From: Arenibacter sp. 6A1
GTDB lineage: Bacteria; Bacteroidota; Bacteroidia; Flavobacteriales; Flavobacteriaceae
NCBI RefSeq assembly: GCF_012272855.1
Contig: NZ_JAAXCQ010000001.1
Location: 309,904-373,903 of the forward strand
Reading direction: 5' to 3'
Length of the DNA stretch: 64,000 nt
A program made the translations under genes and the position numbers. Every line of letters starts with the position of its first letter. Within the stretch, counting starts at the first letter, position 1. Positions 29,620 to 39,211 of the stretch are shown in pieces. The notes under the pieces are model-generated. The model saw nothing but the letters and a program-made list of their open reading frames with translations. It did no database searches and was not told the origin of the DNA.

Positions 29620-30081
29620 ATGCCCTGGTACGTACTCCATACCAAGCCTAAGAACGAAAAAAAAGCCGCTATCCGCTTGCAGGATATGGGCATAGACGCC
29701 TATTGTCCAACACGAACAGAGGTGAAGCAGTGGAGCGACCGCAAAAAAAAGGTCGAAGTGCCTTTATTACCTTCTATGATTTTGGTACAGTTAGCCGAAA
29801 AAGAACGCAACCACGTTTTTCAGGTCCCAGGAGTACTGCGCTATATGCATTGGCTCGGCAAACCCGCCACCGTCACTCAGGCCGAAGTAGAGGCCCTACA
29901 AGCTGTCCAAAACCACAAAAACAATCATAATATAAAGGTCAAAGCCATACAGCCCGGCACCAAAATAGACATGAGCGCCATGGGCTTTACCAAACAAGAA
30001 GGCACCGTGCAATACGTCTCCGGCAAAAACTATTGGGTAGTCCTCGAAGGACTCGGTTTTGTCATCAAAATGGAAATCTAG
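29620..30081 (+). CDS. UpxY/RfaH-like NusG paralogue antiterminator
   Basis: A 153-residue specialised NusG paralogue. The N-terminal NGN domain is clear (MPWYVLHTKPKNEKKAAIRL, then AYCPTRTEVKQWSDRKKKVEVPLLPSMILVQ), followed by a C-terminal KOW-like domain (IQPGTKIDMSAMGFTKQEGTV ... VVLEGLGFVIKMEI). Family members in Bacteroides bind RNA polymerase early in a capsule operon and prevent premature termination. The gene follows the initiating transferase, but here an IS element and about 3.5 kb of repeats separate it from the next biosynthesis gene at 35076. Either it acts from a promoter elsewhere or the operon has been disrupted. Confidence 0.9.
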   Translation: MPWYVLHTKPKNEKKAAIRLQDMGIDAYCPTRTEVKQWSDRKKKVEVPLLPSMILVQLAEKERNHVFQVPGVLRYMHWLGKPATVTQAEVEALQAVQNHKNNHNIKVKAIQPGTKIDMSAMGFTKQEGTVQYVSGKNYWVVLEGLGFVIKMEI

Positions 30082-30250
30082 CTGAATACAATTAACAATA
30101 ATCAATTAACAGTAAACAATAGGGGGGCCGAGAAGGAAATGCAACAATTTGCATTCACATCGAGGAGCCATTTCAATTTACAATAAACAGTAAACAGTAA
30201 ACAATTATGTACGTCCCTGATATAGGTTGACCACTAAAAAGTGGAAAATT

Positions 30251-30649
30251 ATGAAAGCAAATGTACGGAGTATCCGCAAACAGCGTAAATACTCGGAAGA
30301 ATTCAAAAAACGTCTTGTTGCTGATTTCGAAAAAGGGAAATTCAGTGTTCCCCAATTGGAGAAACTTCATGGGGTTACTCACGCTACCATTTATCGGTGG
30401 ATCTATAAATTCTCTATCTTTAATGAAACCGGATTTAGAGTTATAGAGATGAAAGACAGCAGCACCAAAAAGAAGAAAGAGTTAGAGGCGCGGGTAAAAG
30501 AACTAGAGCGCACCGTGGGCCGTAAGCAAATCATGATCGATTATCTAGAGAAAATGATGGAGGTCGCCAAGGACGAACTAGATATTGATATCAAAAAAAA
30601 CTTCGGCACCCCACAATCAACCGGTTCCGGGAAAACAAGCAAAAAATGA
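30251..30649 (+). CDS. IS3-family transposase OrfA
   Basis: About 132 residues from the Met before KANVRSIRKQRKYSEEF. An N-terminal helix-turn-helix (SVPQLEKLHGVTHATIYRWIYKF) would bind the IS ends. A coiled-coil (ELEARVKELERTVGRKQIMIDYLEKMM) follows, as in other IS3 OrfA proteins. The 3' end contains a run of six A just before the overlapping start of OrfB in the -1 frame, a likely programmed frameshift site that makes the OrfAB transposase. Confidence 0.9.
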   Translation: MKANVRSIRKQRKYSEEFKKRLVADFEKGKFSVPQLEKLHGVTHATIYRWIYKFSIFNETGFRVIEMKDSSTKKKKELEARVKELERTVGRKQIMIDYLEKMMEVAKDELDIDIKKNFGTPQSTGSGKTSKK

Positions 30650-31494
30650 GTTTTTCCCTGAACGCCCTGTACAAGGAAGTCGGCCTGAGCAAACAAGCCG
30701 TCTTTCAGTACGATGCACGGCAGAAGATCTTCGACCAGAAGGTCAGACAGATGGTCCTCGAAGCAGACGCGCTCCGAGAGTACCATCCTGGTTGTGGGGT
30801 GGAGAAAATGTATTATTCCCTTAAACCTGGGTTTATTGGAAGGGATAGGTTCGTTGAACTGATGATGGATATAGGATATAGATTGAAGCGTAAAAAGAAC
30901 TATAAAAGGACGACCATTGCCTCCAAGATATATTACCCCAACCATATCAAAGGAATGGTGGTGGATCGCCCATCAATGATCTGGCAGTCCGATATAACTT
31001 ATATCCCAATAGGTAACAGGCACTATTATGCGGTTTTCATAATTGACGTTTACACCAAGAAAATCGTAGGATACAAGGTCTCCGATAATATGAGAGCTCA
31101 AGCCAATATGGAAGCACTGAATATGGCACTTAAGGACAATGCAGCTCCTTTGTACCATCATAGCGATAGGGGAAGTCAGTACATCTTTAGAGATTACATA
31201 AAGCTTTTAAGGGACAATGGAAGCGAGATAAGCATGGCGCTTTCAGCCCAGGACAATGCTTACGCAGAGCGTATTAACAGGACCATAAAAGAGGAATACC
31301 TGAGTTATTGGCAACCTAAAAATTTTAACGAGTTAAAGCATTGTATTGAAAAAGCGGTCAAAAATTACAACAATAAAAGACCGCACAATAATATAGGAAG
31401 AATGACCCCTACCTCATATAGTGGCAAAGTATCCTTATTAAACCCTGATCAAAGAGAAAAACTCGTTATCTTTAATAATGAAATTAATATCTAA
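30646..31494 (+). CDS. IS3-family transposase OrfB (DDE integrase core)
   Basis: A 282-residue integrase-core protein. The DDE residues appear in the expected context: Asp in WQSDITYIPI, Asp in HHSDRGSQYI, and Glu in NAYAERINRTIKEEYL, followed by the family C-terminus (NYNNKRPHNNIGRMTP). It overlaps OrfA by 4 nt in the -1 frame. The catalytic residues are all present and the element has intact ends, so it is probably active. Confidence 0.92.
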   Translation: MSFSLNALYKEVGLSKQAVFQYDARQKIFDQKVRQMVLEADALREYHPGCGVEKMYYSLKPGFIGRDRFVELMMDIGYRLKRKKNYKRTTIASKIYYPNHIKGMVVDRPSMIWQSDITYIPIGNRHYYAVFIIDVYTKKIVGYKVSDNMRAQANMEALNMALKDNAAPLYHHSDRGSQYIFRDYIKLLRDNGSEISMALSAQDNAYAERINRTIKEEYLSYWQPKNFNELKHCIEKAVKNYNNKRPHNNIGRMTPTSYSGKVSLLNPDQREKLVIFNNEINI

Positions 31495-31523
31495 AAACGG
31501 TCAACGCTAATCAGGGAAGTACA

Positions 31524-34194
31524 TTATCAATAAAAAAATGGAGTTACCGAGCCAAGGAGCAGTCAATTAAGGACGAGCAGATTACCCATAAACAAGCTAT
31601 GACAAGCCTTCCGGATTTAATAAAATCATGAGTGCGCTAAAATCAAAGCCAGCGCAGCTAATTAACCTGATTCGCAGAATAGGCTTCAAAAGCTCCGAGA
31701 TCCAGCTTTTTTATTTGGAAAAAAGCGCGGAGTTTTGAAACCGATTTTTCGACCTCGGTGTCGAAAAAATTCATTGAATCAGTGTCTTTTCTTTTGTTTC
31801 GTTTTCTTTGGACAAGCAAAGAAAATGAAAAGAAAACGGAATCCAGAGGCTCTCAAGAACTGTCCTTAAAGAACAGAAAGTGTCATTTTAAAAAACCCTA
31901 TACTCTTGCTAACTACTACCAACCATAGTTTTATTAAAGAAAGTAACCAGCTGGTACGTTGGTCATAGATGTAACTCACTCTTTGAATGAAAACAATGGC
32001 TTAAAAGGAGAAAAGAACCATGTGTCAACAATCCATTTGAGAAGAGTTAATTGAAACTCTATAGTTTTCAAGGAAACAACTACCTAACAAAATAATCCCC
32101 ACATCCCCCTTACTCCCCCTTCTAAAGGGGGAATCCGCATGTTTAAACTTGTTAGTATATAGGATAAGTGTGTTTCTAATCGTAAATATCTTCTTTATAA
32201 TTTCCTTATTGGTAAATAATCCTTTAGAAAGGCAAAAGAACCAGGTTGATGAGACCCCTTTGTCGTTTTAGAGGTTCTCTACTTTCATTAAAAGGTAGCT
32301 AACATCAAGAATGATTAGTATTAAAAGAACCCGGCCTATTTTAATTTTCGTTTAAAATCAAGTGCTTTTCACAGCGGCTGGCGGAAGCCGTCCGAAGAAG
32401 TAGCCAGTAAACGGTAACCAGTAAACAGAAAATGTAGTTGTCTAGTTATTAAATTAGGAGTAATCATTCTTCGACGCAGGCAAGAAGCGACGAGTCATCT
32501 AAGCGTAAACAAGCTAAGAAAGCGTCCAAAAAACAATAAAATCATCAGTTTACTTAACAGAAAGCAGCGCAGCTAAAAAAAGCCTGATTCGCAGAGGACC
32601 GAGAGGAAAATGCAACGATTTGCATTTACAACGAGGGGCCATTTCAATTTACAATAAACAGTAAACAATTATCAATAAAAAAAATGGAGCTACCGAGCCA
32701 AGGAGCAATCAATTAAGGACGAGCAGATCACCCATAAACAAGCTATGACAAGGCTTCCGGAATTAATAAAAATCGTGACAGCACTAAAAACAAAGCCAGC
32801 GCAGCTAATTAACCTGATTCGCAGAGGACCGAGAGGGAAATGCAACGATTTGTATTTAGCGTGAGGGGCCATTTCAATTTACAATAAACAGTAAACAATT
32901 ATCAATAAAAAAAATGGAGCTACCGAGCCAAGGAGCAATCAATTAAGGACGAGCAGATCACCCATAAACAAGCTATGACAAGGCTTCCGGAATTAATAAA
33001 AATCATGACAGCACTAAAAACAAAGCCAGCGCAGCTAATTAACCTGATTCGCAGAATAGGTTTCAAAAGCTCCGAGAACAGGAGCTGAGGAACGAGGCGA
33101 CGCGGAGTTTTGAAACCGGTTTTCGACCTCGTTGTCGAAAAATTCATCAGGACCGAACGGAAAATGCAACGAATTGCATTTATAGTGAGGGGCCAGCTGG
33201 TGCGTTGGAAAAGCTCCGAGATCCAGCTTTTTTATTTGAAAAAAAGCGCGGAGTTTTGAAACCGGTTTTCGACCTCGTTGTCGAAAAAATTCATCAGGAC
33301 CGAACGGAAAATGCAACGATTTGCATTTATAGTGAGGGGCCAGCTGGTGCGTTGGTCATGGATGTAACTCGCTCCCGGAATAACAAAAGATGCTTAAAAA
33401 AGAAAAAGCCCCAATTTAATGCGATTTCTCCTCGACCCAAAAGTAAAACTCTATCGAAATAACTGCTAGATTCAGTAACCGGTAAACAGAAAAAACTACA
33501 GATTCAAGTTTAATGGAATTCTATAGTATTTCATGAAACTGATTGCTAGTTGCATCAGCCCTACATCCCCCTTACTCCCCCTTCCAAAGGGGGAATTTAA
33601 TATGTATAAAAATGAAGTTTGCTTCATGTCTAAATTAATTACTCTTCGAAGCAGAATATTAACAATAATCCACCAACCCATAAACGAGCTATGACAAATT
33701 TTCCGGAATGAATAAAATCATGAGTGCACTAAAAACTAAGCCAGCGCAGCTAGGAACCTGATTCGCAGAATAGGTTTCAAAAGCTCCGAGAGCAGGAGCT
33801 GAGGAACGAGGCGACGCGGAGTTTTGAAACCGGTTTTTCGACCTCGGTGTCGAAAAAATTCATCAGGACCGAACGGAAAATGCAACGATTTGCATTTATA
33901 GTGAGGGGCCAGCTGGTGCGTTGGCCATGGCTACGGCTGGCTCCTCTAACCAAAGGTACACCGTACCTTCGGTTCTCGGCCCTGTTCGTTTTCTTTGGAC
34001 AAGCAAAGAAACCGCTTTGAGCGGTTCACGAAATCCGTTAAAAAACAAATAAAAACCACTTGAGCTAAAATGAAAAGAAAACGGACAGTATAAGCTATCA
34101 AGAATTGTCCTTAAAAAAGAATAAAGAACCATGTTAATAAGGCTCCTTCGTCTCCCTGAAAGAGGACTCCTCGTAGTAACGAGAAAAAACCCCC
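31524..34194. repeat. Gene-free mosaic of hairpin repeats (fourth block)
   Basis: About 2.7 kb with no supportable gene. It holds four copies of the short-ORF repeat (31541, 32685, 32915, 33660; a diverged one at 32455), CTCCG/CGGAG hairpins at 31677, 33056, 33205 and 33773 with two alternative interiors, scaffold hairpins near 32597, 32825, 33152, 33298 and 33865, CCCCCTT/GGGGGAAT hairpins near 32100 and 33563, and a reverse-strand MKYYRIP start at 33532. Unit 32685-32915 is immediately repeated at 32915-33150. Confidence 0.75.
32975..33088 (+). other. Short ORF carried by dispersed repeat (37 codons)
   Basis: One of the longest open versions of a frame shared by several copies of the 140-bp repeat. 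It reads MTRLPELIKIMTALKTKPAQ, then LINLIRRIGFKSSE. Copy 32745 keeps the same frame with Val for Met. At 31599 one base is missing between LPDLIKS and the second Met, but a frame from 31628 to 31738 continues the downstream part (to IQLFYLEKSAEF). The sequence also forms the arm of the CTCCG/CGGAG hairpin, so it may be structure rather than protein. Confidence 0.3.
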
Positions 34195-34400
34195 ATCTAC
34201 CTACATTGCTACATTAGCTAATTACTACATTAAACAGCTATAAGCCCCTCAGTTACCACAATCCCAATTAGTACATTTTCTCATTGATTCATCGATTCAT
34301 TAACTACCAATAAGTTACTCAGTTAAGATCCAACCCAATCTTCAAATTTTCAAATTGACCCATCCCAATTGTTACATTAATCCATTTCTTAACAAAAAGC
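34195..34400. repeat. Low-complexity word repeats (TTACATT dialect)
   Basis: A short block with the same words and the 'aagcccctcagttaccac' linker as at 19.1 and 23.7 kb. Here no fibre-subunit gene follows; the polysaccharide genes start 680 bases downstream. Confidence 0.7.
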
Positions 34401-34599
34401 TAAACGTATCATAAATAATTAACAATTCATCCTTCTTGCTACCCCAGTTATATTCCGTACATTTGCCGCTTCAAAATAATGATCCCTGTTTTCTTTAAAG
34501 GGTTCAAAATTTAAGCCCTGTACCATTTACAGGATAAAATATCCCCGCTTCCCGTGACCCTTTAATGGGACTCACAGCGGCGGAGCCGTGGAAAGGAGT

Positions 34600-35070
34600 T
34601 AAATAGCGATGAGCTATAAGCCTTAAGCAGTAGGCTTAGTACAAAATGCTATAAGCTTTATGCAGTAAGCAATAGGCTTTGTTAGTTCTTAAAATCAGTT
34701 ATGAGAAAAATATTTTAATTGCTATATTAATTAAATATTAGCAATAAGTTAAATTTTACAAGAAACTAGAGCCTAAAGCGTATAGCCTACCGCTTAAAGC
34801 AAACAGCTAGATTCAGCAATAGGCTTAGTTAAAAGATGAATTCAAGTTCTTAACCATTATTTAGTCATTTTCGAAAAATTAAATAATTGCAATAGACCCA
34901 AACTTAACTATGCACAAAGCCTAGGACATATAGCGTATAACATAAAGCCTTAAAAAAAGCCTTCAGGATAGCGCTTAGAGCCTATAGCCTAAAACCAAAA
35001 AAAAAGTTCAATCCTTAATATAATTACAAAACCAAGCCTATAGCATATAGCCTATAGCCTAAAGCTTCAA
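34600..35070. repeat. Degenerate AGCCTATAGC/AGCCTTAAGC word repeats
   Basis: A third repeat dialect confined to this place: 'tataagccttaagcagtaggctta', 'agcctatagcctaaagc' and variants recur to within a few bases of the start codon at 35076. Many words are near-palindromic (ATAAGCTTTAT, TATAGCCTATA). No ribosome-binding site or promoter could be separated from the repeats. Confidence 0.7.
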
Positions 35071-35075
35071 ACCCT

Positions 35076-36395
35076 ATGCAAAACAACATTAAAATTGCCG
35101 TTATTGGTCTAGGCTACGTAGGCCTGCCCCTAGCCCGTTTATTAGCCACCAAATATGCCGTGGTAGGATTCGATATCAACGCCCCTAGAGTAGCTGCCCT
35201 AAATGCCGGCCATGATAGCACCTTGGAAGTTGAAGATGATGTATTGCAATCTGTGTTGTTACAAGAAAACCCAGTAAATGGGAGGCAAGCCGGTGGCGTT
35301 GCTACCGCTGCCCGTACCGGTTTATACTGCTCTGCTACCATGGCAGATATAGCGGACTGCAATTACTATATTGTGACTGTTCCTACTCCGGTAGACAAAA
35401 ATAACCGCCCAGATCTTACGCCACTATATAAGAGTAGCGAGACTGTTGCCAAAGTATTAAAAGAAGGTGATATCGTTATTTACGAATCTACTGTATATCC
35501 TGGAGTAACCGAAGACGAGTGTGTGCCTGTGTTGGAAAAACACAGTGGTTTACAATTTAATACCGATTTCTTTGTTGGTTATTCCCCAGAACGTATTAAT
35601 CCGGGAGATAAGGAGCATACTGTAGAAAAAATATTAAAGGTCACTGCCGGCTCTACTCCAGAAGTAGGAGAAAAAGTAAACAACCTATATAAATCTGTCA
35701 TCACAGCAGGTACGCATTTGGCACCTACCATTAAAGTAGCAGAAGCTGCCAAGGTGATAGAAAACTCACAGCGCGATATCAACATCGCTTTTGTAAACGA
35801 ATTGGCAAAAATCTTCAACAAAATGGAGATTGACACACAAGCTGTTTTGGAAGCTGCTGGTACCAAATGGAACTTCCTTCCTTTTAAACCGGGTTTGGTA
35901 GGCGGACACTGTATAGGAGTAGATCCTTACTACCTCGCTCAAAAAGCGCAAGAATTGGGGTACCACCCAGAAATCATTTTGGCAGGACGTCGTATGAACG
36001 ACTCCATGGGCCCTTATGTAGCTTCGGAAGTAATCAAACTAATGTTGCAAAACGACATAAAAGTAAAAGCTGCCAAGGTATTGGTGCTAGGAATTACATT
36101 TAAAGAAAACTGTCCTGATGTTCGTAATACCAAGGTAGTAGATGTAGTGCGCGAACTGCAACAATACGGCACCGAAGTTACTATATACGACCCTTTAGCC
36201 AAACCAGAAGAAGTAATGCACGAGTACGGCTTAACCACCACTCAAGCAACACCTCAAGGAAATTATGATGCAGTGGTACTAACCGTAGCACATAAAGAAT
36301 TCCTAGCATTAGACTTCGATGCCCTTAAAACAGAGAATGCAGTTGTTTATGATGTTAAGGGGATTTTAGGGGATAAAGCGAATAGTAAGCTATAG
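35076..36395 (+). CDS. UDP-N-acetyl-hexosamine 6-dehydrogenase (TviB/WbpO type)
   Basis: A 439-residue nucleotide-sugar dehydrogenase that oxidises the C6 of a UDP-HexNAc to the uronic acid, giving UDP-GlcNAcA or UDP-GalNAcA. The N-terminal Rossmann domain shows GLGYVGLPLARLL and FDIN. The catalytic Cys is in GGHCIGVDPYYL (Cys279), and the C-terminal UDP-binding domain has GITFKENCPDVRNTKVVD. Length and motifs fit the VipA/TviB branch better than UDP-glucose dehydrogenase. It is paired with a TviC-type epimerase at 36904, though a GxxExxY gene now separates them. The product is probably an acidic residue of the capsule. Confidence 0.9.
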   Translation: MQNNIKIAVIGLGYVGLPLARLLATKYAVVGFDINAPRVAALNAGHDSTLEVEDDVLQSVLLQENPVNGRQAGGVATAARTGLYCSATMADIADCNYYIVTVPTPVDKNNRPDLTPLYKSSETVAKVLKEGDIVIYESTVYPGVTEDECVPVLEKHSGLQFNTDFFVGYSPERINPGDKEHTVEKILKVTAGSTPEVGEKVNNLYKSVITAGTHLAPTIKVAEAAKVIENSQRDINIAFVNELAKIFNKMEIDTQAVLEAAGTKWNFLPFKPGLVGGHCIGVDPYYLAQKAQELGYHPEIILAGRRMNDSMGPYVASEVIKLMLQNDIKVKAAKVLVLGITFKENCPDVRNTKVVDVVRELQQYGTEVTIYDPLAKPEEVMHEYGLTTTQATPQGNYDAVVLTVAHKEFLALDFDALKTENAVVYDVKGILGDKANSKL

Positions 36396-36425
36396 AAAAG
36401 CACGGATTTCACTGATTTAAAAAAA

Positions 36426-36874
36426 GATTACGCGGATTTTAATCGATTACACGGATTATGTCACCATTATTACACGAAGAACAAACCTATAAAATTATCG
36501 GGGCATGTATGAATGTACATAAAGCGCTAGGTAAAGGTTTTCTGGAATCGGTATATGAGGAGGCGTTGGAGAAAGAACTTGTAAAAGCAGAAATCCCTTA
36601 TAAAAAACAACAACGATTACGCATCTCCTATAATGGAGAGTTATTGGATAAATACTTTATAGCCGATTTTCTATGTTTTGACAACATAATCGTAGAAATA
36701 AAAGCAACTGAATTTATTCATAAAAACATGGAGGCCCAGGTGATCAACTACCTTAAAGCAACCAATTCGGAAGTAGGATTACTGATCAATTTCGGTGAAG
36801 CCAGCCTTAAATGGAAGCGGTTTGTTAACACGACGACTTAATTCGCAACAACTCCGCGAAATCCGCGCGTAATC
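36426..36874. mobile_element. Inverted-repeat-flanked GxxExxY insertion
   Basis: Upstream GATTACGCGGATTT (36426-36439) is matched in inverse by AAATCCGCGCGTAATC (36859-36874), with one extra CG. More partial CGGATT words surround both. The 450-bp unit contains only the GxxExxY gene and lies between two genes that normally adjoin, as expected for an inserted small element. Confidence 0.55.
36458..36841 (+). CDS. GxxExxY family protein
   Basis: A 127-residue protein of the GxxExxY family. The signature is LGKGFLESVYEEAL near residue 27, and the family core follows with VPYKKQ-like IPYKKQQ, then FIADFLCFDNIIVEIKA, which supplies the D and ExK of a PD-(D/E)xK nuclease-like fold. The end, LINFGEASLKWKRFV, is also typical. 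The biochemical role of the family is not established, though nuclease activity is suggested by the fold. It has no relation to sugar metabolism and sits in the polysaccharide operon within inverted CGGATT repeats. Confidence 0.9.
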   Translation: MSPLLHEEQTYKIIGACMNVHKALGKGFLESVYEEALEKELVKAEIPYKKQQRLRISYNGELLDKYFIADFLCFDNIIVEIKATEFIHKNMEAQVINYLKATNSEVGLLINFGEASLKWKRFVNTTT

Positions 36875-36903
36875 CGCGCAATCGAATACAAAACACTAAT
36901 TAA

Positions 36904-37911
36904 ATGATCTGGAAAAATATAGAGCAATTCAGTAAATTAAAAGGAAAAAAGGTATTGGTAACCGGTGGCGCAGGCTTCATAGGCTCAAACCTCTGCGAAA
37001 CCCTCCTCTCCCTAAACGCCAAAGTAACCTGCCTTGACAACTTTGCAACCGGACACCGACATAATATAGAGCCGTTTTTAAAAAATGAGAACTTTTCCCT
37101 TATTGAAGGGGATATCCGAGAATTAGAGGATTGTCATAAGGCTTGTAAAGACCAAGACTTTGTATTGCACCAGGCTGCTTTAGGTTCTGTACCACGGTCT
37201 ATTAACGACCCTATTACTACGAATGACGTTAATGTAAGTGGCTTTTTAAATATGTTGGTTGCGGCTAGGGATGCAGGCGTACAACGATTTGTATATGCGG
37301 CTAGTTCTTCTACGTACGGGGACTCTGAAGCATTACCTAAAGTCGAGGAAACTATTGGAAAACCTTTATCGCCTTATGCCATTACCAAATATGTAAACGA
37401 GTTGTATGCTGAGAACTTTTTTAGTACCTATGGATTAAATACGATTGGACTACGTTATTTCAACGTTTTTGGTAGACGCCAAGATCCTAACGGAGCCTAT
37501 GCAGCGGTGATTCCGTTGTTTGTAAAGCAATTTATGAAGCACGAAAGCCCACTGATTAATGGCGATGGCACCTATTCGCGTGACTTCACTTATATAGACA
37601 ACGTAGTGCAAATGAATCTCTTAGCTATCACCACTAAAAATAAGGATGCTCTAAACCAAGTCTATAATACGGCTGTAGGAGACCGCACCACTTTGGTGCA
37701 ACTAACCGACTTGCTCAAAAATAATTTAAGTGCCTTTGATGCTGAAATAGCAAACGTAGAAATTAAACATGGCCCTAATCGTAAAGGAGACATCCCTCAT
37801 TCATTGGCGTCTGTTAATAAGGCAAAAAAACTGTTAAACTATAAACCGAACCATACCATTGAAAAAGGCATTAAAGAAGCGGTAGAATGGTATTGGGAGA
37901 ATTTGAAGTAA
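36904..37911 (+). CDS. UDP-N-acetylglucosamine/uronate 4-epimerase (TviC/WbpP type)
   Basis: A 335-residue extended short-chain dehydrogenase. The NAD-binding motif is VTGGAGFIGSNLCETLL, followed by DNFATGHRHNIEPF, typical of the WbpP/WbgU/TviC group that uses N-acetylated sugars. The catalytic Ser and the YxxxK motif are seen in AASSSTYGD and SPYAITKYVNELYA. Together with the dehydrogenase at 35076 it would make UDP-GalNAcA or interconvert UDP-GlcNAc and UDP-GalNAc for the capsule repeat unit. Confidence 0.9.
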   Translation: MIWKNIEQFSKLKGKKVLVTGGAGFIGSNLCETLLSLNAKVTCLDNFATGHRHNIEPFLKNENFSLIEGDIRELEDCHKACKDQDFVLHQAALGSVPRSINDPITTNDVNVSGFLNMLVAARDAGVQRFVYAASSSTYGDSEALPKVEETIGKPLSPYAITKYVNELYAENFFSTYGLNTIGLRYFNVFGRRQDPNGAYAAVIPLFVKQFMKHESPLINGDGTYSRDFTYIDNVVQMNLLAITTKNKDALNQVYNTAVGDRTTLVQLTDLLKNNLSAFDAEIANVEIKHGPNRKGDIPHSLASVNKAKKLLNYKPNHTIEKGIKEAVEWYWENLK

Positions 37912-37963
37912 TCGATTAAAATGGCAATATAAAAAGCTGTAAAGTTAATAAGAAGCTGGTTTG

Positions 37964-39211
37964 ATGAAAAAACTAAAAAATCTATTTAAGGGTAAAGATG
38001 CAAAGGTTCTTCTACAGAACTTTTTATCATTATCTGCCTTACAGCTCGTAGGGATGATTCTTCCTTTAATTACTTTGCCCTATGTCCTAAGGGTATTAGG
38101 TTTTGAAAACTATGGCATTATTGTATTTGCAGCGTCCTTGATAACTTATTTTTCGGCTTTCACTGATTTTAGTTTTAAATATACAGCAACTAGGGATGTG
38201 GCTGTTTTTAGGGATAGCCCAAAAAAAATTAATATTATTTATAGTAAGGTAATCGCCATAAAAACAATCTTTCTTCTACTATCTTTTCTCATTATTACAG
38301 TTATTGTTTATAGCTACGAGCCCTTCTATCAGAATAGGTTGATTTACTTTTTAACTATGCCCATGCTATTAGGACAGGCACTCTTTCCTGACTGGTTTTT
38401 TCAAGGGATTGAAAAAATGAAGTACATAACCTTTTTAAATATTGGGATTAAACTGTTTTTTACGTTATGTCTTTTTCTTTTTATCAAAGAAAAATCTGAC
38501 TATTGGATATATCCCTTATTACAAAGCGCTGGATTTATATGTGCAGGAATTGTTGGACAGTTTATTTTGGTTAGGAAGTACAATTTAAGGTTGATTTGGT
38601 TAAGACCAGTGATGATTAAAAACACAATTCTATCCAACACTCCTATATTTATAAATCAGTTTATTCCCACCTTATATAACAATACCAGTACATTTTTGTT
38701 AGGTATATTGACCAATAATACTTTGGTCGGTATTTACGAAGCTATTAAAACCATAGTCAATTTATGTGTTACTATTATTGAGATTCTATCCAGAGTTTTC
38801 TTTCCATTTCTAAATAGAAAGAAACAAGCATTTGCAAAGTATAAAAAAATGATGCTAAGAGTGTCTATTTTCATAACGTTAGGTTGCTTACTGTCCTATA
38901 AACTAGTTTTTTGGTATTTAAATATATATCATATAAATGCTTTTTTTGTTTTAGCCATTTTAACTTTTGGACTTATCGGATATACTCTTTATAATATATT
39001 TGGGATAAATTACTTTATAATTAAAAGACAAGATAAACTAGTGATGAATAATACTATTAAAGCCTCTATTATAAGCTTTATTCTAGCTATCCCTTTAATT
39101 TGTTATTTCGGAATAATTGGTGCTGCTATTAATTTAACACTAGCTCGATGGATGATGGGCGCAGGTTTGCTTTATAAATATAGAAAGGAGTTAAATAAAA
39201 ATAATTCATGA
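37964..39211 (+). CDS. Polysaccharide flippase (Wzx, MATE/MOP-like)
   Basis: A 415-residue inner-membrane protein of the oligosaccharide flippase family, with about 12 hydrophobic helices spread over the whole length. The N-terminus LLQNFLSLSALQLVGMILPL and LPYVLRVLGFENYGIIVFA are typical of Wzx/RfbX. It would move the undecaprenyl-linked repeat unit across the inner membrane. The ATG at 37964 is chosen over the preceding in-frame TTG. Its stop overlaps the next start by 4 nt. Confidence 0.92.
   Translation: MKKLKNLFKGKDAKVLLQNFLSLSALQLVGMILPLITLPYVLRVLGFENYGIIVFAASLITYFSAFTDFSFKYTATRDVAVFRDSPKKINIIYSKVIAIKTIFLLLSFLIITVIVYSYEPFYQNRLIYFLTMPMLLGQALFPDWFFQGIEKMKYITFLNIGIKLFFTLCLFLFIKEKSDYWIYPLLQSAGFICAGIVGQFILVRKYNLRLIWLRPVMIKNTILSNTPIFINQFIPTLYNNTSTFLLGILTNNTLVGIYEAIKTIVNLCVTIIEILSRVFFPFLNRKKQAFAKYKKMMLRVSIFITLGCLLSYKLVFWYLNIYHINAFFVLAILTFGLIGYTLYNIFGINYFIIKRQDKLVMNNTIKASIISFILAIPLICYFGIIGAAINLTLARWMMGAGLLYKYRKELNKNNS

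Larger units (their letters stand above)
30208..31523 (+). mobile_element. IS3-family insertion sequence, complete (1316 bp)
   Basis: Terminal inverted repeats are visible over about 25 bases: left TGTACGTCCCTGAT...GTTGACC at 30208, right as the reverse of TGTACTTCCCTGAT...GTTGACC ending at 31523. The element starts TG and ends CA and is flanked by TTA on both sides, a 3-bp target duplication. Removing it restores 'acaattatcaataaaaaa', a junction found intact at 32665 and 32895, so it inserted into a dispersed repeat. Both transposase frames are open. Confidence 0.9.
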
